Notes: generated by a model not told the origin, from the sequence alone. A stretch of DNA of 35,047 nt from CAYJRR01 sp964372275 [NCBI: uncultured bacterium] (GCA_964372275.1 CAYJRR010000039.1:1-35047), one strand, 5' to 3'. Positions 23,661 to 31,597 are shown, numbered from the stretch's first letter. Numbers and translations: made by a program.

Positions 23661-23983
23661 TAATCCAACCTCTCGTCGTCGAGCTCGAGGCGATCGATCT
23701 TCTGTCCGCCGAGGGCGTGTTTGTCGATGATCTCGGCGACGTCGAGGGCGCGGACCTTCCCGTACCAGACGTTGTCCGGTTGGATGCAGACGGTCACGCC
23801 GTCGGCACACGGACCCATGCAGCCGGTGGCGATCAGCTTCACCTCGCCGCCGACCTTCCGCTTGTCGAGCTCGGCACGGAACTTCTGGAAGACGAGCGGC
23901 GCGAACTTGTCGTGGCACGACCCCTTGGGGTGCCCCCCCTCGCGCTCCTGGGTGCAGACCAGGATGATCCGTGTCGGCTTCAT
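23660..23983 (-). CDS. Thioredoxin-like [2Fe-2S] ferredoxin
   Basis: This 107-residue protein has the cysteine layout of thioredoxin-like [2Fe-2S] ferredoxins: C10, then C23 after twelve residues, and C55-x3-C59 in ATGCMGPCADG. The surrounding IILVCTQ, GSCHDKF and a VTVCIQPDNVWYGKV strand are typical of the family, which includes (2Fe-2S) ferredoxins and NuoE C-terminal domains. It should carry one electron in the cytoplasm; the partner is unknown. ATG at 23981-23983 follows a G-rich stretch (GGGGGG, about four bases away). It is 49 bp downstream of the exported protein gene on the same strand. An FNR-like flavoprotein two genes upstream could be a redox partner. Confidence 0.87.
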   Translation of the reverse strand: MKPTRIILVCTQEREGGHPKGSCHDKFAPLVFQKFRAELDKRKVGGEVKLIATGCMGPCADGVTVCIQPDNVWYGKVRALDVAEIIDKHALGGQKIDRLELDDERLD

Positions 23984-24032
23984 CGTCCCCCCGAGTGTAA
24001 CACCGCGGTCCGCGTCCGGACGCCGGCGTCGA

Positions 24033-24995
24033 TCAACGGGACGATTCGTCCACCCGGACCAGCGCGAAGTAGGCGTCGGGATTGAGGAGGTTTCGGACCA
24101 CCCACGGCGCGCCGGCCCCGCTCTTTTTCGCGTAGCCGATCGAGACGTGCTCCGAGACCTTGAACATCCGATCCTGCAGCCAGCCGAATCCGATGGCGGC
24201 GCCCAGCCGGTCGGTGTTGCCGGCGGGTACGGGGAAACCGGTCGGGCGTGGGGCGTCGGCCGGCGGTCTGCGCGCGTAGTCGATCCGCACCGAGCCGTCG
24301 GGAATCTCCTCCGCTCCGAACCAGCCGTCGCCGATCCACGCGCTCGTCGACGAGACGTTGATCCCCCACAGGGCGCCGTTCGCATCGCGATAGAAGTGCT
24401 TCGCGAATTCGCGCGGCGCGGGTCGGCCGAGATTGTTGAAACCGAGATGCCGGACGCGGGTGACGTCCGGCACGCCGGCCGGAACGAAGTGTGCCGAGGG
24501 AAGGGCGTTCCCCTCGAACCGGTGGTAGAGCCGTTTCAGACCTTCTGCCGAGAGCGACCGCACGGCGGACTCGCGATCGGCGGGGCCGAGCGCGTCGAGG
24601 CCGCGCGCGATCACGTCGCTCGGGAGAGCGGCGGGCTCGAGGAGCAGCAGGTCGTCGAGCTCGCGAGCCAGGTTCGAAGCGGGGAGTTCGCGCATCGCGA
24701 GAAACCGCTTCGGGCGAGGGTCTCTTCCTTCGAGCTGAACCCGTGAGGCGTCGATCCACCGGTCGACGGTGGCTCGCCGCATTCCGCGGCGCACCGGCAG
24801 CGAGACCAACGTCCCTTCGACGTCGACGTGAACGGTTCCGTCCGCGGCGATTCGGGGCTCGAGTCCGAGGGCCTGGCCGAGGACGCGCCCCATCTCGGCG
24901 ATCGGATCGATCGGCGTCGCACAGTCGGAGGCGCGGGCGGCGGACGGGAGGAGCAGCACGAGGAAGGCGAGCGGAAGGCGGCGGAATCGATTCAT
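24033..24995 (-). CDS. Exported hypothetical protein
   Basis: This 320-residue protein has a signal peptide (RLPLAFLVLLLPSAARA, cleavage before SDCATP). The mature part has an N-terminal segment with VHVDVEGTLVSLPVRRG, a helical middle (about 75-170) and a C-terminal half rich in aromatics and Gly (ALWGINVSSTSAWIGDGWFG, IDYARRP, LGAAIGFGWLQDRMFKVSEHVSIGYAKKSG). I recognise no family. It probably works in the periplasm or at the cell surface. ATG 24993-24995 is used because it places the signal peptide at the very N-terminus, though no Shine-Dalgarno is seen. A perfect palindrome lies 27-52 bases upstream of the start and may be its operator. Confidence 0.68.
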   Translation of the reverse strand: MNRFRRLPLAFLVLLLPSAARASDCATPIDPIAEMGRVLGQALGLEPRIAADGTVHVDVEGTLVSLPVRRGMRRATVDRWIDASRVQLEGRDPRPKRFLAMRELPASNLARELDDLLLLEPAALPSDVIARGLDALGPADRESAVRSLSAEGLKRLYHRFEGNALPSAHFVPAGVPDVTRVRHLGFNNLGRPAPREFAKHFYRDANGALWGINVSSTSAWIGDGWFGAEEIPDGSVRIDYARRPPADAPRPTGFPVPAGNTDRLGAAIGFGWLQDRMFKVSEHVSIGYAKKSGAGAPWVVRNLLNPDAYFALVRVDESSR

Positions 24996-25021
24996 GCGGC
25001 GCGCGCGATGCAAGGACGGTT

Positions 25022-25047
25022 CCGAAATGAATACCTATTCATTTCGG
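25022..25047. promoter_or_regulatory. Perfect 12-2-12 palindrome, candidate operator
   Basis: CCGAAATGAATA (25022-25033), two bases CC, then TATTCATTTCGG (25036-25047) form a perfect 26-bp palindrome with an A/T-rich core in GC-rich DNA. It sits 27-52 bp upstream of the exported protein start (24995), where a repressor would block transcription. The size and symmetry suit a dimeric TetR-type or similar regulator. No regulator gene of that type is in the window. It lacks a T-run, so a terminator for the upstream flavoprotein gene is less likely. Confidence 0.65.
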
Positions 25048-25130
25048 GCGATTTCGCGCCGGCCCCGTGTAGAACCGACCCGCCGCCGGGACGCGCGGTC
25101 CCCTCTTGCATTGTTGCGCGGCCCGGCCGA

Positions 25131-25847
25131 TCAGAAGTTACGGAGGATGCGGTCGCGCGGGAGGCCGGCGGCGAGCAGGGCCGATTCGACGGCGGCGAGG
25201 AAGGCCTTGCCGCCGGCGACGAAGGCGGTGGTTCGTGCCGCGTCGGGCGGGAGATCGGCGAGGGTGGCGACGACGTAGCCGACGCGGCCGGTCCAGGTGC
25301 CGCCGTCGGGACGACTCAAGGAGGGCTCGACCGTGATTCCGCCGGCGCGCCAGTCGTCGAATCGATCGCGGTAGGCGAGGTCGTCCCGGCGGCGCGCGCC
25401 GAACAGCAACGTCACGCGCCCGAACTCGGAACGCCGCTCGATCACGTGCTCGACGAGCGATCGGATGGCGGAGATCCCCGAGCCGCCGGCGCAGAGGATC
25501 AGGTCGCGCCCGGTCTGGTCGTCGAGCGGAAACCCGGCGCCGGCGGGTGGACCGACCTCGACGAGCTCCCCGGGGCCGAGCGCGAAGATCCGGTCGGCGG
25601 CGGACGGATCGGCGGGGACCACCTCCGACCGCTGCACCAGGAGCTCGAGCCGATCGCGGCCGGGCGGATTGGCCAACGCGAAGAAGCCGGCCTTCGCCGA
25701 GCCTGCCGCCCGGGCTTGGACGTACTGCCCGGGCCGCCGATGCGCCGTCTCGAGGTCGCCCCCCGACGGCGCGAGCACGAGGGCGCGCAGGCGCTCCCCT
25801 TCGTTCCAGACCCGCTCGATCGGAACGGTGCGGAGATCGTCGGGCAC
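25131..25847 (-). CDS. Ferredoxin-NADP reductase-like flavoprotein
   Basis: This 238-residue protein has the FNR superfamily layout. The FAD domain (about 5-105) has RRPGQYVQAR in place of the classical RxYS flavin motif. The nucleotide domain (about 112-238) has LILCAGGSGISAIRSL, a FGARRRDDLAYRDRF segment and FVAGGKAFLAAVESAL, where many relatives have CGPxxM; the CG is replaced by AGGK. It should move electrons between NAD(P)H and an acceptor through FAD in the cytoplasm. The start is GTG at 25847 (minus), with no strong Shine-Dalgarno. The acceptor could be the [2Fe-2S] ferredoxin encoded two genes downstream on the same strand; this is inference. Confidence 0.83.
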   Translation of the reverse strand: MPDDLRTVPIERVWNEGERLRALVLAPSGGDLETAHRRPGQYVQARAAGSAKAGFFALANPPGRDRLELLVQRSEVVPADPSAADRIFALGPGELVEVGPPAGAGFPLDDQTGRDLILCAGGSGISAIRSLVEHVIERRSEFGRVTLLFGARRRDDLAYRDRFDDWRAGGITVEPSLSRPDGGTWTGRVGYVVATLADLPPDAARTTAFVAGGKAFLAAVESALLAAGLPRDRILRNF

Positions 25848-25884
25848 GGGCCGGATTCTGCAAGACGCGGCGCGAGAGTCAAAG

Positions 25885-25957
25885 GGGGTTCGGCGGAGCT
25901 CCCCCGTGGAGCACGAAGGCGCGGAACGATCCCCGGGTCAGCCCGAAGGGCGGGACG
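25885..25957 (+). repeat. Two-hairpin element, copy D (double, not next to a start codon)
   Basis: On the plus strand a degenerate full copy runs 25885-25930 (GGGGTTCGG...GGAGC...CCCCCG...GAAGG...AACGAT). A second half-copy with the exact 13-mer AGCCCGAAGGGCG follows at 25940-25952. The flanking genes are both on the minus strand, and the 13-mer encodes the last residues and stop of the YihY gene on the other strand. This copy precedes no plus-strand gene, which argues that the element can also behave as a dispersed repeat. Confidence 0.6.
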
Positions 25958-26855
25958 TTCCGAAGCGGAGCTTGGGGAGCAGGCGCAGCGGGACGTGGCG
26001 CCGGCGCGGGCCGGCGGCCGGCGGCCGATGCGCGTCGAGCACGGCGTTCACCTCCGCTCCGATCACCAGCGCGGCGGAGGAGAGGTAGAGCCAGAGCAGA
26101 AGGGCGACGAACCCGCCGAGCGCGCCGTAGACGACCGACATCCGCGGCGTGCGCTCGAGGTAGACGGCGAGCAGACGGTTGGTGGCGAGCAGCCCCGCGG
26201 CGGAGACGACCGCTCCGGGGGAGAGCGGCCTCCACCGCCCCCGGGTCTCGGGAGCGATCCGGTAGAGGAGCATCAGCCAGGCGAACGCCCCGACCGCCAG
26301 AAGCGGCCACCGGAGGAGGTCGACCGCCGGCGCGATCGATGCCAGTCCGACGCGGGCGAGGGCGCGGGCGATCAGTCCGCCGGCCACGGCGTAGAGAGCG
26401 GGGAGGTAGAGCAGCAGCGCCCCCGCCGCCGTCAGCCACAGGGCGATCAGCCGGCGCTTCCAGGGCCGCCGCCGCTCCTTCACGCCGTAGGCGCGGTTCA
26501 CCGCCGTCACCAGCAGCGCGGCCCCCGCCGTCGCCGCCCAGGCGGCGAGGACGAGCGAGGCGGTCATCTCCCCGGTGCGGTCGCCCGCCGCGATCTCCGC
26601 CAGTCTCCTGTCAATGATCCGGTCGATCTCGTCCGGCAGACCGCCGGTGAGCTCGTGCGGCAGGTGCCCGAGATCGCCGGGATCGAGGCCCAGCAGCGCC
26701 GCCAGCGAGACGACGAAGATCAGGAAAGGGAAGAGGGAGAAGACGAAGGCGTAGGCGCACTGCGACGCAAGCCCACGCACGTCGTCCTCGCGGATCTTGC
26801 GGATCAGCCGCCGCAGGAACTCCACCGGCCCGAGCCTCTCCCCGACGACGCGCAT
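25938..26855 (-). CDS. YihY/BrkB family integral membrane protein
   Basis: This 305-residue protein matches the YihY/virulence factor BrkB family. The N-terminal DDVRGLASQCAYAFVFSLFPFLIF motif and about six transmembrane segments (near 32-54, 95-120, 135-160, 175-195, 210-230 and 240-262) are visible, plus the RTPRMSVVYGALGGFVALLLWLYL signature near the end. Family members were once thought to be RNase BN and are now regarded as membrane proteins of unclear role. ATG at 26855 has GGA about nine bases upstream; ATG 26861 or a TTG at 26891 are alternatives. It is 36 bp after the small hypothetical gene. Its last codons fall inside the element at 25940-25952. Confidence 0.87.
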   Translation of the reverse strand: MRVVGERLGPVEFLRRLIRKIREDDVRGLASQCAYAFVFSLFPFLIFVVSLAALLGLDPGDLGHLPHELTGGLPDEIDRIIDRRLAEIAAGDRTGEMTASLVLAAWAATAGAALLVTAVNRAYGVKERRRPWKRRLIALWLTAAGALLLYLPALYAVAGGLIARALARVGLASIAPAVDLLRWPLLAVGAFAWLMLLYRIAPETRGRWRPLSPGAVVSAAGLLATNRLLAVYLERTPRMSVVYGALGGFVALLLWLYLSSAALVIGAEVNAVLDAHRPPAAGPRRRHVPLRLLPKLRFGTSRPSG

Positions 26856-26891
26856 CGGCATTCCGGCTGCGCACGATGCGTCCGGGCGCAA

Positions 26892-27365
26892 TCAGCGGCG
26901 GGTGAGGAGCCAGCGCGCGGACAGCGGATCGGGATCGGCCGGCGCCCCCGCCGGAATCTCCAGCAGGACGCGCCACGCGCGGTGGAAACGGAGCGTGCGG
27001 TCCCCCTGCCGGAAGACCGGCGATTCCCACAGGGCGCCGGTGACCACGGCGTGCAGCGCCGCCTCCAACGTCCCGCGGAGGCGGTCGCCGCGACCGTTTT
27101 CCGGACCACCGCCATCGCCTCGCCGCGCCGCTGCGGCACGTCTCCAGGCCGCATGCGCGTCACGCCAGGCGGACAGCGCAGACCGTTGGGCGTCGTCGTC
27201 CTCGACCGCCTCGTCGACGGCTTCGACCTCCACCGGCCGCGCGTCGTTCCCGAGCCACTCCGTGGAGAAGCCGAGGAGGCGCTCCGCGAGGCGGCCGCGC
27301 TCCTCCGGCGGGAAGGGGGCGTTGACCGTCCAGCGGTCGGGATGCGCGTGGAGCACGATCCGCAC
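26892..27365 (-). CDS. Hypothetical protein downstream of a response regulator
   Basis: This 157-residue protein starts at a GTG three bases after the response regulator stop, so it is probably in that operon. It begins MRIVLHAHPDRWTVNAPFP, has an acidic stretch (VEAVDEAVEDDD), an Ala/Arg-rich helix and then FRQGDRTLRFHRAWRVLLEIP. There is no signal peptide or membrane segment. I recognise no family. Codon use and the tight spacing on both sides support it as a real gene. Confidence 0.55.
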   Translation of the reverse strand: MRIVLHAHPDRWTVNAPFPPEERGRLAERLLGFSTEWLGNDARPVEVEAVDEAVEDDDAQRSALSAWRDAHAAWRRAAAARRGDGGGPENGRGDRLRGTLEAALHAVVTGALWESPVFRQGDRTLRFHRAWRVLLEIPAGAPADPDPLSARWLLTRR

Positions 27366-27368
27366 GCG

Positions 27369-28058
27369 TCAGGCCTCGCGAACGAACCGGTAGCCGGCGC
27401 CGCGCACGGTGAGGAAGTGCCGCGGCGCGTCCGGCGTCGCTTCGAGCTTCTCGCGCAGGCGATTGATGAAGTTGTCGACCGTCCGCGCGGTCCCTTCGTA
27501 GGCGCGGCCCCAGACGTCGTCGAGGATCTGTTCGCGGCTCACGACGCGTCCTTCGTTTCCCGCGAAGAAACGAAGCAGCTGGACCTCCTTGGCGGTCATC
27601 GCCACCGGCCGTCCGCTCCGCTTGACGCCGTGGGTCCCGAAGTCGACCTCCACCTCGCCGAAGGCGAGCCGCCGCGGGATCGCCCGTTCGGCGCGCCGCC
27701 GGCGCAGCTGGGCGTTGACGCGGGCCAGCAGCTCCCGGAGCCCGAACGGTTTGCTGATGTAGTCGTCGGCCCCGAGGTTCAGTCCCATGATCTTGTCGAT
27801 CTCGGCCGACTTGGCGGAGAGGATCACGATCGGAACGTCGATCTTGCGGCGGCGGATCTCCTTGCAGACCTCGTAGCCGTTCATGCGCGGGAGCATCACG
27901 TCGAGGACGATCAGGTCCGGGTGGGCCTCGTAGGCGAGCGCAAGCCCGCGCTCTCCGTCCTCCGCCGTGAGCACCCGGTAGCCCTCGATCTCGAGGTTCA
28001 TCTTCATCCCCCGGAGGATCGACGGGTCGTCTTCGACGAGGAGGATCTTCTCGGTCAT
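27369..28058 (-). CDS. OmpR/PhoB-type response regulator
   Basis: This 229-residue protein has a receiver domain (1-120) with acidic pocket E9/D10/D11, phosphoacceptor D53 (LIVLDVMLP), the switch Ser near S81 and lysine K103 (ISKPFG). A winged-helix DNA-binding domain (about 130-229) contains LTAKE-like MTAKEVQLLRFFAGNEGRVVSREQIL and a RTVDNFINRLREKLE recognition helix. It should be phosphorylated by the histidine kinase encoded directly upstream and bind promoter DNA. Its ATG overlaps the kinase stop (ATGA). The regulon is unknown. Two small downstream genes probably share its transcript. Confidence 0.94.
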   Translation of the reverse strand: MTEKILLVEDDPSILRGMKMNLEIEGYRVLTAEDGERGLALAYEAHPDLIVLDVMLPRMNGYEVCKEIRRRKIDVPIVILSAKSAEIDKIMGLNLGADDYISKPFGLRELLARVNAQLRRRRAERAIPRRLAFGEVEVDFGTHGVKRSGRPVAMTAKEVQLLRFFAGNEGRVVSREQILDDVWGRAYEGTARTVDNFINRLREKLEATPDAPRHFLTVRGAGYRFVREA

Positions 28059-29275
28059 CGGGCGAGCGCCTCGGCGGTGGCGGGTTCGGCGGCGATCGGC
28101 TTGGCCGCCCGCAGCCGCATCCGGAAGCGGCTGCCACGACCCGGCTCGCTGTCGCACTCGATTCGGCCGTGATGCCCCTCGACGATGTGCCGCACCATCG
28201 CCAGTCCCAACCCCGTCCCTTCCGTCTTGCGGGAGAGGAGCTGCTCGGCGCGATAGAACTTGTCGAAGATCCGCTTCCGGTCGCGAGGGGAGATCCCGGG
28301 ACCGTCGTCCTCCACCTCGATCACCACGCCCGAATCGGCGGCGTAGGCGCGAAGGCCGATCCGTTTGGCGTCGCCTCCGTACTTGAACGCGTTGGAGAGG
28401 AGGTTGAGCAGCGCCTCGGTCAGCGCGCCGGTATCGGCGTCGATCGCCGGCAGGCCGGCGTCGACGCGGAGCTCGAGCGAATAGGGCGCCCCGAGCCGCT
28501 GGGCCCGGAAGGCGCGTACCGCCGCGTCGACCACCGCCTCCACCGGCGTCGGCTCCAGCGCGTAGATCCGCCGGCCGGCCTCCATCCGCGCCCAGGTGAG
28601 CATCCGCTCGATCATGTTCGAGAGGCGCTCGCTCTCGGCGGCGAGCAGCTCGAGACACTCGGCCACCTGCGCCGGATCGCGCGCGCGCTCCATCCGGAGG
28701 GTGTCGATGAACATCCGGATCGAGGTCAGCGGCGTGCGCAGCTCGTGCGAGACGTTGGAGACGAAGTCGGTCTGGAGCCGCGACAGCCGCGTGTTGAGGT
28801 AGTAGGCGCGGCCGGTGATCGAGACCCCGGTCACCACCGCTCCGAAGAACAGCGCGATCAGCGTCACGTAGACGACGCGGTTGCGCGCCAGGCGGCCGGA
28901 CATCGACCGGCCGAACGGCTCGTGGATCCCGATCTGCCACGCGTCGTGCGGCGCCGCCAGGCGCAGCGCCACCACGCTTCCGGTGGCCTGGCCCGCCGGC
29001 TCGAGGCGGTAGCGGGTGCCGTCGTCGCCGTAGGCCGCTTCCGCCAGGCGCTGGGGGTCGGCCGGTTCGACGCGGTCGCGCCGGGACAGCCGCGCCGACA
29101 GCTCCTCCAGGCGCGGGCGGAAGGTGACGTTCACGTCCCGCTCGATCGCCGCGCGCTCGTTCTTGACCGCCAGGAAGCCGACGGCGCTGAGCATCATCAC
29201 TGGCACCATGACGGTCGCCAGGAGGACGATCAGCATCCGCCGGAACGAATAGAGATCGCGAGGACCCTGCGCCAC
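28055..29275 (-). CDS. Membrane sensor histidine kinase
   Basis: This 406-residue protein has two transmembrane segments (about 14-36 and 134-155) enclosing an extracytoplasmic sensor of about 95 residues without a recognised fold. HisKA (about 165-230) has FVSNVSHELRTPLTS with the phosphoacceptor H177. The ATPase domain (about 275-390) has N box ALLNLLSNAFKYGG, G1 DDGPGIS, an F box near IFDKFYRAEQ and G2 GTGLGLAMV, all intact. It should autophosphorylate and pass phosphate to the adjacent regulator. The start is GTG at 29275. A candidate promoter places the transcript start within a few bases of it, so the mRNA may be leaderless. Confidence 0.93.
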   Translation of the reverse strand: MAQGPRDLYSFRRMLIVLLATVMVPVMMLSAVGFLAVKNERAAIERDVNVTFRPRLEELSARLSRRDRVEPADPQRLAEAAYGDDGTRYRLEPAGQATGSVVALRLAAPHDAWQIGIHEPFGRSMSGRLARNRVVYVTLIALFFGAVVTGVSITGRAYYLNTRLSRLQTDFVSNVSHELRTPLTSIRMFIDTLRMERARDPAQVAECLELLAAESERLSNMIERMLTWARMEAGRRIYALEPTPVEAVVDAAVRAFRAQRLGAPYSLELRVDAGLPAIDADTGALTEALLNLLSNAFKYGGDAKRIGLRAYAADSGVVIEVEDDGPGISPRDRKRIFDKFYRAEQLLSRKTEGTGLGLAMVRHIVEGHHGRIECDSEPGRGSRFRMRLRAAKPIAAEPATAEALAR

Positions 29276-29284
29276 GGCCCGCCG

Positions 29285-29313
29285 ACGTTAGCCCGCCCCC
29301 GGGGCCCGAACAA
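29285..29313 (-). promoter_or_regulatory. Candidate promoter for the two-component operon
   Basis: On the minus strand, TTGTTC (29313-29308) and TAACGT (29290-29285) are 17 bp apart. The predicted transcript start near 29278 is only about three bases before the GTG at 29275, suggesting a leaderless message. It is divergent from the element before ispH. Confidence 0.4.
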
Positions 29314-29322
29314 GCCGGCCGA

Positions 29323-29368
29323 GGGGTCCGGGCAGCCCCCGGACAAGCCCGAAGGGCGGACCATTACC
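29323..29368 (+). promoter_or_regulatory. Two-hairpin element, copy C (before ispH)
   Basis: Hairpin 1 is TCCGGG (29327-29332), loop CAGCC, CCCGGA (29338-29343). After two bases comes hairpin 2, AGCCCGAAGGGCG (29346-29358). The third base pair of hairpin 1 is C-G here but G-C in copies A and B, a compensatory change. Four bases after hairpin 2 lies ATT, in frame with IspH, where the other copies have ATG or GTG; a TTG follows six bases later. Confidence 0.6.
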
Positions 29369-30391
29369 TTGAGCAACGCCGGGTTCTTGCTCCAAGATCC
29401 GGGGCCCGTGCCCCCCGACGCCCCGCCTCCGCCCGACGACCCTTTCGTCGACGGACTGACGCTGCCCGAGGAGGGTCCGGTCGGTCGATCGATCCATGCG
29501 GGCACGGTGCAGGGGGCGAACGGGCTCACCATCCGCGTCGGCCGAACCGCCGGCTTCTGCTACGGCGTGCGGCGGGCGGTGGAGATGGCGTGGGGGGCGG
29601 TCGGCCGGTCGAAGGAGATCGGCCGCCGCGTGGCGACGTTGGGGCCGGTCATCCACAACCCGCAGGAGGTCGAACGGCTGGAGCGGGACGGCGCGGTGGC
29701 GATCGCCTACGACGACCTCGGCCGCCTCGACGACGGCGACCTGCTGGTGATCCGCGCCCACGGAATCCCCAAGGACGAGCGGGCCGCCGCCAAGGCGAAA
29801 GGGCTCACGGTCGTCGACGCCACCTGCCCCTACGTCCGGCGGCCGCAGATGCTCGCGGAGCGCGCGGCGAAGGACGGATGCCTGGTGGTGCTGGTCGGGG
29901 ATCCACTCCACCCGGAGATCCTCGGTGTGAGATCGTTCGCGCTGGCGGCGGGCGGACGCTGCGAGGTGGTGCGGGGGCCGGATCAGGTCGCCGCCCTGCC
30001 CGACGCGCCGTCGGTCGCGGTCCTCGTCCAGACGACGCAGAAGCGCGAGCTGTTCGAGGCGGTGGTCGAGGCGTGCCGCGCCCGCTTTTCCTCCGTCCGG
30101 GCGATCGACACGATCTGCGACGACACCACCGAGCGTCAGGCCGACGTGCGGGAGCTGGCGTCCGGTGTCGACGTGATGCTGGTGGTCGGCGGCCGCCTGA
30201 GCGCGAACACCGCCAAGCTGGCCGAGATCGCCACGCACTTCACCGCGAGGACGCACCTGATCGAGCGCGCGGAGGAGGTCGAGCCCCGGTGGTTCGACGG
30301 CGCGCGCACGGTCGGCATCGCCGCGGGCGCCTCGACCCCCGATTGGCTGGTCGGGGAGATCGTGCACGCCGTTGGCCGGCTGCCGGTCTGA
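29369..30391 (+). CDS. ispH: 4-hydroxy-3-methylbut-2-enyl diphosphate reductase
   Basis: IspH makes IPP and DMAPP in the last step of the MEP isoprenoid pathway using a [4Fe-4S] centre. The cluster cysteines are visible as C64 (AGFCYGVRRAVE), C153 (DATCPYVRR) and C250 (DTICDDTTERQ). Substrate residues are in IRAHGIPK, VLVQTTQK, SANTAKLAEIA and GASTPDWLVGEI. Counted from TTG 29369 the protein has 340 residues, with a Pro/Asp-rich extension of about 50 residues before the usual family start at GLTIRVGRTAG. A GTG at 29507 would give a typical-length protein, so the start is uncertain. An in-frame ATT at 29363 sits where two other genes with the same upstream element have their start codons. Confidence 0.9.
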   Translation: MSNAGFLLQDPGPVPPDAPPPPDDPFVDGLTLPEEGPVGRSIHAGTVQGANGLTIRVGRTAGFCYGVRRAVEMAWGAVGRSKEIGRRVATLGPVIHNPQEVERLERDGAVAIAYDDLGRLDDGDLLVIRAHGIPKDERAAAKAKGLTVVDATCPYVRRPQMLAERAAKDGCLVVLVGDPLHPEILGVRSFALAAGGRCEVVRGPDQVAALPDAPSVAVLVQTTQKRELFEAVVEACRARFSSVRAIDTICDDTTERQADVRELASGVDVMLVVGGRLSANTAKLAEIATHFTARTHLIERAEEVEPRWFDGARTVGIAAGASTPDWLVGEIVHAVGRLPV

Positions 30392-30396
30392 CGCAC

Positions 30397-30420
30397 GCCC
30401 GGAGCTTGCTCCCGCGGGGC
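30397..30420 (+). terminator. Weak hairpin after ispH
   Basis: Five bases after the ispH stop, GGAG-CTTG-CTCC (30401-30412), a stem with a stable CUUG-type tetraloop, is flanked by GCCC and GGGC that could extend it. There is no T-run. It may stabilise the 3' end or attenuate read-through into the next gene. Confidence 0.3.
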
Positions 30421-30442
30421 TCGCCGGCATCTTGCCGTGTCG

Positions 30443-31597
30443 ATGGAGGCGATCGAGCTCGGGATCGACGCGCTTGCCCGGATCGAGCCGGCCTGGAACG
30501 ACCTGGTCCGTCGCGCGCCCGAGCCGACGCCGTTCCTGCGCGCGCGCTGGTTGCGCGGATGGTGGGAGGCGTTCGGCGAGGGACGGCCGCGATTGGTGGC
30601 GGCGGTCGACGACTCCCGCCGTCTCGTCGGAGGGGCGTTGTTCGTGGAGCGGCACCGGACGTTTCGCGGCGCCAGGGTCCGGACCCTCTCGCTGGCGGCC
30701 AACGTCCATTCCAACCGCGCCGATCTGCTGGTCGACGCCGACCGCGTCGAGGAGGCCTCCGCCGCGCTTGCGGGTTGGGCCGCCGGCCGACATCCGTGGT
30801 GGACGCTGCTCCGAATCGATGCCGTTCCGGCCGACAGCGTCGCCGTCGACGCCTTCACCCGCGCGCTCGACGCGCGTGGGTTCGCCGTCGGCGTGCGCCG
30901 GTCCGAGTCGCCGCCCTACATCCCGCTGGACGGAGGCCGTGACGCCGTTTTCGGACGGCTACGCGCCAAATGGAGGAGCAACCTGCGCAACCGCGAGCGG
31001 CGCTTCTCGGCGCTGGGCCAGGTCGAGCACCGCATGGTACGGGGGGGCACGGAGAGTCTCGATCTGCTCCTCGACGACTGCCTGGCGCTCGAAGCGAGCG
31101 GTTGGAAAGGGGAGGCACGGTCGGCGATCGCCTCTTCGCCGGCGACCGACCGTTTCTACCGCCGTCTCGCCGCCGACGCCGCGAACGACGGGACGTTGGC
31201 GCTGCACACCCTGCGGCTGAACGGCCGGCTCGCCGCCTTCCAGCTCGATCTCGAATGGGCCGGCGTCGAATACGTCCTCAAGATCGGCTACGAGCCCGAG
31301 CTGTCTTCCTACTCCCCCGGCAGCCTGCTGCTCCGGCGGGTGATCGACCTCGCCCTCGAGCGGAACCTGCGCGCGATCGACCTGCTCGGCGACGACATGC
31401 CCTGGAAGCGGGAGTGGACCGATCGGGTGCGGCCGCACCAGCGCGTGACCGTCTTCGGGAACGGCGCCGTCGCCCGGATGCTCTCGCGTGTCGAGCGCGT
31501 CGCGCTGCCCGCGCTGCGCCGGGCGCGCCGCGCGATCGCCCTCGGTCGGGGGTCTCCGAGGACGTCCGACGAGCGGACCGACCGGTGGTCGTCGTGA
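30443..31597 (+). CDS. BioF2/CelD-like acetyltransferase (GNAT, Acetyltransf_6)
   Basis: This 384-residue protein matches the BioF2-like (CelD/FemAB-related) acyltransferase family. It shows ARIEPAWNDLVRRAPEPTPFLRARWL at the start, RLRAKWRSNLRNRERRF in the middle and a C-terminal GNAT half with LHTLRLNGRLAAFQLDLE, YVLKIGYEPELSSYSPGSLLLRRVIDLAL and DLLGDDMPWKREW. Such enzymes transfer an acyl or aminoacyl group in the making of surface polysaccharide or peptidoglycan-linked products. ATG 30443 is used; GTG 30437 would add two residues. The next gene overlaps its stop (GTGA), so it is coupled to a DegT-like aminotransferase, a pairing that suggests modification of an amino sugar. The substrate is unknown. 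Confidence 0.83.
   Translation: MEAIELGIDALARIEPAWNDLVRRAPEPTPFLRARWLRGWWEAFGEGRPRLVAAVDDSRRLVGGALFVERHRTFRGARVRTLSLAANVHSNRADLLVDADRVEEASAALAGWAAGRHPWWTLLRIDAVPADSVAVDAFTRALDARGFAVGVRRSESPPYIPLDGGRDAVFGRLRAKWRSNLRNRERRFSALGQVEHRMVRGGTESLDLLLDDCLALEASGWKGEARSAIASSPATDRFYRRLAADAANDGTLALHTLRLNGRLAAFQLDLEWAGVEYVLKIGYEPELSSYSPGSLLLRRVIDLALERNLRAIDLLGDDMPWKREWTDRVRPHQRVTVFGNGAVARMLSRVERVALPALRRARRAIALGRGSPRTSDERTDRWSS

Noticed and set aside
24828-28172. Very long plus-strand open frame opposite the flavoprotein, YihY and two-component genes
   Set aside because: It is antisense to several well-recognised genes, low in complexity and without domain motifs. Long open antisense frames are expected at this GC content.
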